Positions 7,706 to 10,110 of a DNA stretch of 10,110 nt are shown in pieces. Origin of the DNA: Planctomycetaceae bacterium (GTDB taxonomy: Bacteria; Planctomycetota; Planctomycetia; Planctomycetales; Planctomycetaceae). The DNA is taken from assembly GCA_020426065.1 (NCBI GenBank), contig JAGQQT010000113.1:1-10110 (forward strand), read 5' to 3'. Position 1 is the stretch's first letter. Every line of letters begins with the position of its first letter. The notes under the pieces are model-generated. The model was not told the origin of the DNA. It saw nothing but the letters and a program-made list of their open reading frames with translations, and did no database searches. A program made the position numbers and the translations under genes.

Positions 7706-8398
7706 TCAATTCGCGAAGGGTGGTCTCATTCCTGTGGCCTGAGATTTCCCTACAATGTTCACGAAGTAAATGTTTTGATCGCCCGCCTTCACGAGTGATG
7801 TTTCCTGGGCAATGTCATCTGTCAGCTGATCCAGACTTTCCGAAGCCAGATCGGCCAGACCCAGCTGCCCGCGCCAGCGATTGATATTGGCAGTAACCTG
7901 GATCCGCTCCTCGCCCGAGTTGGGTAATGGCGAAACCGAGAATTCCAGCGGGCCAGATGCACCAGGAACAACCAGCGTGGCGTAGCGGAATTGATTCCCG
8001 GGTTGCTCAGTCCAGCCTTCCGGCAGCGTCCACTCCGGCTTGTCGTTCACGAACTGGATCGATTTCACGAAATCTGCCAGCGGGGCAGACAATGTTCCAA
8101 CATCTTCAACTGGACCAGTCATTTTGAAAAACCAGAACTGATCTCCCTGCGGCACAATGGCAGCAAACATCCGAGAAGGCTCACCGACAGGAGTACTGCT
8201 CGTGGCCATGGCCGGTGGAGCGGTCCGTTCGGGGCGGGGGCCATCATCAACATGATTGGCTTCCCGGACGGCATCCGGTTTGAGTGTCTCGTAAGTTGTA
8301 ATCTTCCCGGATTCTGAACAACCTGCCAGGAAAAGAGTGAGGCAGATCAGGGAACAGAAAGCAGAACCAGCTTGCAGGGAAAAATGTCGGTAACTCAT
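7706..8398 (-). CDS. Lipoprotein of unknown function with NRWRGQLGL motif
   Basis: The 230-residue product has a hydrophobic signal segment (about 12-25) followed by the lipobox LAGC with Cys27, so it should be exported and lipid-anchored. A low-complexity Pro/Ala/Thr-rich stretch (about 50-75) follows. Two recognisable blocks come next: MFAAIVPQGDQFWFFKMTGP (77-96), and a C-terminal domain with LPEGWT (125-130), a short beta-rich part (138-157) and ANINRWRGQLGL (170-181). I recall the NRWRGQLGL-type domain from uncharacterised planctomycete and verrucomicrobial proteins, but its function is not known to me. No CXXCH heme site or catalytic motif is seen. It reads toward the ResB-CcsA gene 133 bp away on the same strand, so a role at the membrane in cytochrome maturation or respiration is possible but only inferred. 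No ribosome binding site precedes the ATG. Confidence 0.85.
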   Translation of the reverse strand: MSYRHFSLQAGSAFCSLICLTLFLAGCSESGKITTYETLKPDAVREANHVDDGPRPERTAPPAMATSSTPVGEPSRMFAAIVPQGDQFWFFKMTGPVEDVGTLSAPLADFVKSIQFVNDKPEWTLPEGWTEQPGNQFRYATLVVPGASGPLEFSVSPLPNSGEERIQVTANINRWRGQLGLADLASESLDQLTDDIAQETSLVKAGDQNIYFVNIVGKSQATGMRPPFAN

Positions 8399-8455
8399 TG
8401 TGATGGAGGCTTTTCTGGAAGATTTGTCAACAGGATTTTCGCGTGGGGAGGTGTT

Positions 8456-8472
8456 TGATCATGGTGTGATCA
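8456..8472. promoter_or_regulatory. Paired TGATCA palindromes, possible operator
   Basis: Two copies of the palindromic hexamer TGATCA (8456-8461 and 8467-8472) are separated by TGGTG, which puts their starts 11 bp apart, about one helical turn. The whole can also form a 6-bp hairpin. It lies 58 bp upstream of the lipoprotein start codon on the minus strand. This geometry suits a dimeric or tandem regulator, but no regulator gene is in the window and chance cannot be excluded. Confidence 0.25.
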
Positions 8473-8722
8473 GGCAGGCCCTCTCATCGTATCCTCAAAC
8501 ATGGATGAGAAACAGCATTTCCGGACAATTTTCACTGAATCAAGCTGATTTCGGGTCTTTTGAAGAAGTCCGGCACTCATTCTGCTTCAATACCACTTTC
8601 GAACAGGAAAACAACGTCCATTTTTGAGAGAAAAGAACTTATCTTCTTAATTTTAATAGGGTTAAGTCAAATTTCTCTTGTTTGTTTTTCTTACAAACTC
8701 CCCTATCCGCAAACGTCTGATT

Positions 8723-8750
8723 GTAATACGGTTCCCTCAGACTTTGTAAA
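8723..8750 (-). promoter_or_regulatory. Candidate sigma70-like promoter for the lipoprotein-ccsBA unit
   Basis: On the minus strand TTTACA (8745-8750, five of six matches to TTGACA) and TATTAC (8723-8728, four of six matches to TATAAT) are 16 bases apart within the AT-rich middle of the divergent region. Transcription would start near 8715 and leave a leader of about 315 bases before the lipoprotein ATG. Planctomycete promoters are poorly defined and AT-rich DNA gives chance matches, so this is tentative. Confidence 0.25.
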
Positions 8751-8830
8751 AGTTGCGAATCAGAAATGTCTACAACTCTGTTGATAGCATCTTTTGGTTC
8801 GGAATGGACTCGGGGTCGAAATGGACGATG

Positions 8831-8910
8831 CAGGAAACTCAGTTTTCCTGACGAGGAACGGCTGGTGATGGATCATCAGCACCGGGTGAGTAGTCGAGAA
8901 GATTCTTCTC
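8831..8910. repeat. Cluster of three inverted repeats upstream of the thioredoxin-protease gene
   Basis: Three symmetric elements lie within 80 bp. CAGGAAA (8831-8837) pairs with TTTCCTG (8844-8850). GCTGGTGAT (8861-8869) pairs with ATCATCAGC (8872-8880), including one G-T pair. GAGAAGA (8896-8902) pairs with TCTTCTC (8904-8910) around a single T. The arms differ in sequence, so they are not copies of one repeat. None is followed by a T-run. They end about 90 bp before the ATG at 9002 and could be a structured mRNA leader or a set of protein-binding sites. Confidence 0.5.
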
Positions 8911-8991
8911 ATTGCTGACCTGGAATGGTCTGGCAGCTTCTGGCTGGCGGATCAGAAAAATGAAAATGCCACTCCTGGCGAACGGATTCCC

Positions 8992-8995
8992 GGAG
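8992..8995 (+). promoter_or_regulatory. Ribosome binding site that decides the 9002 start
   Basis: GGAG at 8992-8995 is six bases from the ATG at 9002. It directly abuts the in-frame ATG at 8996. Other in-frame ATGs at 8960 and 8966 lack a comparable site. Starting at 9002 also puts a short basic MNKR segment straight before the hydrophobic signal core, which supports this choice. Confidence 0.6.
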
Positions 8996-9001
8996 ATGAC
9001 G

Positions 9002-10110
9002 ATGAACAAGCGATGCCGTGCTCTGGCCCTGTTTTGTGGCCTGCTTGTAATGTCCTGTGGTTCACAGGAGCTGTTTGCCCAAAAGGCTGTGCTATACGAT
9101 TTCACCGCGACCTGGTGCGGCCCCTGCCAGCAGATGTCTCCCATCGTGCATAAACTGGAACGGGAAGGCTTTCCGATTCAGAAGGTCGATATCGATCAAA
9201 ATCCCAATCTGGCCCGTCAATACAGCATTACTTCGATCCCGGCCTTCGTGCTGGTGGTGGATGGCAAACCGGTTGCCAGAGAAGTTGGCCTGACCAGCGA
9301 ACATCAGCTTCGTCGACTCCTCAGCAGCATTCCGAAACCTCAGGCCGATCCTGCCCAGAATCAGATTCTGGTTCAGCCGCAGGGACAATCATCTCCCGCT
9401 CAACACGTGGTTGGTGGCCAGAACAATGGACTTGAAAAACCGCAGCTCGGACAGGCCTCCCCTTTTCCAACTGCCGAAACCTTGCTCAGCTCAAACACTC
9501 CTCCGCCACAAAGCGCTCCACCTGTGCAGAACTCTGCTCCTCAAGTCTGGCCTGCCCAGCAGACACCGCAACAGTTGCCAGTCGCTCAGCCAGCGATTGA
9601 TCAGGGAGCCATCATTCGTGCTCAGTTTGATAACGATGCCAACGTCACTCATCCCACTCCACATGTCGATTCCCAGGCGGCAAACGTCCGACTCCGGATT
9701 CGAGATGACAAGGGAATCAATTACGGTTCCGGGACAATTGTCGAATCGAAACCCGGTGCCACATATGTCCTGACCTGCGGACACATCTTCCGCAATTTGA
9801 GTGAGTCCTCGAAAGTTGATGTTGATATCTTCGTGCAGGATCGATTTGAAAGCTTTGTCGGCAAAGTTGAAAAATATGATCTCGATGCTGATGTCGGACT
9901 GGTTTCCATTCCGACCGATGGCGTTCTGCCCGTCGCCCGACTGGCCGTTGCACCTCAGCAGATTGCCACCGGAGACGAAGTCATCAGTGTCGGTTGCAGC
10001 GGTGGACAGCCGCCGACAACAGAACAGCTGAGCGTGACCGCTCTCAACCGCTACAAAGGTCCAGACAACATCGAATGTACCGGAGTTCCCGTTCAGGGAC
10101 GATCCGGTGG
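9002..10110 (+). CDS. Exported thioredoxin domain-trypsin-like serine protease fusion (3' end beyond window)
   Basis: The frame is open from the start to the window edge, giving 369 complete residues. A signal peptide (basic MNKR, hydrophobic 7-18) ends either at a poor lipobox before Cys19 or, more likely, after LFA26. A thioredoxin domain follows at once (28-110), with FTATWCGPC (Cys39, Cys42) and the cis-Pro loop SIPAF (Pro80). Residues about 111-205 are a Pro/Gln/Ser-rich linker. A chymotrypsin-fold protease domain then begins (about 228), with GSGTIVE (242-248), LTCGH (His261), DADVGL (Asp297) and QGRSGG (Ser368), which gives a complete catalytic triad. The usual GDSGG reads GRSGG. The protein should act in the periplasm, as protease, disulfide reductase or both; substrates are unknown. 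It diverges from the lipoprotein-ccsBA unit. Its C-terminus and any further domain lie outside the window. Confidence 0.9.
   Translation, partial: MNKRCRALALFCGLLVMSCGSQELFAQKAVLYDFTATWCGPCQQMSPIVHKLEREGFPIQKVDIDQNPNLARQYSITSIPAFVLVVDGKPVAREVGLTSEHQLRRLLSSIPKPQADPAQNQILVQPQGQSSPAQHVVGGQNNGLEKPQLGQASPFPTAETLLSSNTPPPQSAPPVQNSAPQVWPAQQTPQQLPVAQPAIDQGAIIRAQFDNDANVTHPTPHVDSQAANVRLRIRDDKGINYGSGTIVESKPGATYVLTCGHIFRNLSESSKVDVDIFVQDRFESFVGKVEKYDLDADVGLVSIPTDGVLPVARLAVAPQQIATGDEVISVGCSGGQPPTTEQLSVTALNRYKGPDNIECTGVPVQGRSG

Larger units (their letters stand above)
8399..9001. other. Divergent intergenic region (603 bp)
   Basis: The region separates the minus-strand lipoprotein-ccsBA unit from the plus-strand thioredoxin-protease gene and must hold promoters for both. 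No gene is supportable: two short plus-strand reading frames (8400-8627 and 8560-8784) look like random translation. The middle part (about 8600-8790) is clearly more AT-rich than the flanks, as expected of promoter DNA. The left part has a paired TGATCA element and the right part a cluster of three inverted repeats; both are listed separately. Confidence 0.6.

Noticed and set aside
8400..8784. Two short plus-strand reading frames (8400-8627 and 8560-8784) in the divergent region
   Set aside because: Their products look like random translation, the second depends on AT-rich DNA for its hydrophobic run, and neither has a ribosome binding site.
8960..9001. Earlier in-frame ATG codons (8960, 8966, 8996) as the start of the thioredoxin-protease
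   Set aside because: GGAG at 8992-8995 is ideally spaced for 9002 only, and earlier starts would add an uncharged-to-acidic stretch (including PE) before the signal peptide. They remain possible.
9044..9082. Lipobox at LVMSC19 in the thioredoxin-protease
   Set aside because: Met at the -2 position is atypical, and a signal peptidase I site after LFA26 fits better just before the thioredoxin domain. Lipidation is not excluded.
1..10110. Mobile elements, tRNA genes, CRISPR arrays or attachment sites
   Set aside because: No transposase or integrase pattern, no cloverleaf-like sequence, no regularly spaced direct repeats and no terminal inverted repeats were found on reading both strands.

Overview
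The window reads as an ordinary chromosomal stretch of a planctomycete, most likely a Gimesia/Rubinisphaera-type member of the Planctomycetaceae. This is an inference from three things: a fused ResB-CcsA cytochrome c biogenesis protein with a planctomycete-style build, an exported thioredoxin-trypsin fusion, and loosely packed genes with weak Shine-Dalgarno sites and long spacers. GC content is moderate. I see no tRNA, rRNA, CRISPR array, insertion sequence or phage gene.

Layout, left to right. A strong rho-independent terminator (14-46) closes a gene lying outside the window. Then come three plus-strand genes. The first is a rhomboid-fold membrane protein that lacks both catalytic residues and carries a C-terminal TPR-like domain (200-1384). 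The second is soluble pyridine nucleotide transhydrogenase sthA (1685-3082). The third is a small SRPBCC-fold protein (3305-3757). They are separated by 300 and 222 bp, so they are probably independent units. The third gene converges on a minus-strand unit across a 68-bp gap that holds a long inverted repeat.

The minus-strand unit, read from 8398 down to 3826, is a lipoprotein of unknown function with an NRWRGQLGL motif, followed by a 1248-residue ResB-CcsA fusion (CcsBA type, System II cytochrome c maturation). The 133-bp gap between them has two small hairpins. A 603-bp divergent region follows. It is partly AT-rich, and its right part contains three closely spaced inverted repeats. It leads to a plus-strand gene (9002 to the window end) that is cut off by the window. 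That gene encodes an exported protein with an N-terminal thioredoxin domain (WCGPC), a Pro/Gln-rich linker and a chymotrypsin-fold protease domain with a full His/Asp/Ser triad.

Redox is the loose theme: NAD(P)H balance in the cytoplasm (SthA), heme export and ligation to apocytochromes (CcsBA), and an exported thioredoxin domain. System II needs a thioredoxin-like partner to reduce apocytochrome CXXCH cysteines, so the divergent thioredoxin-protease is a possible but unproven partner. No previously unknown multi-gene system is evident. The most interesting items are the catalytically dead rhomboid-TPR protein, the thioredoxin-protease fusion with its structured leader, the enlarged CcsBA, and the lipoprotein linked to it.
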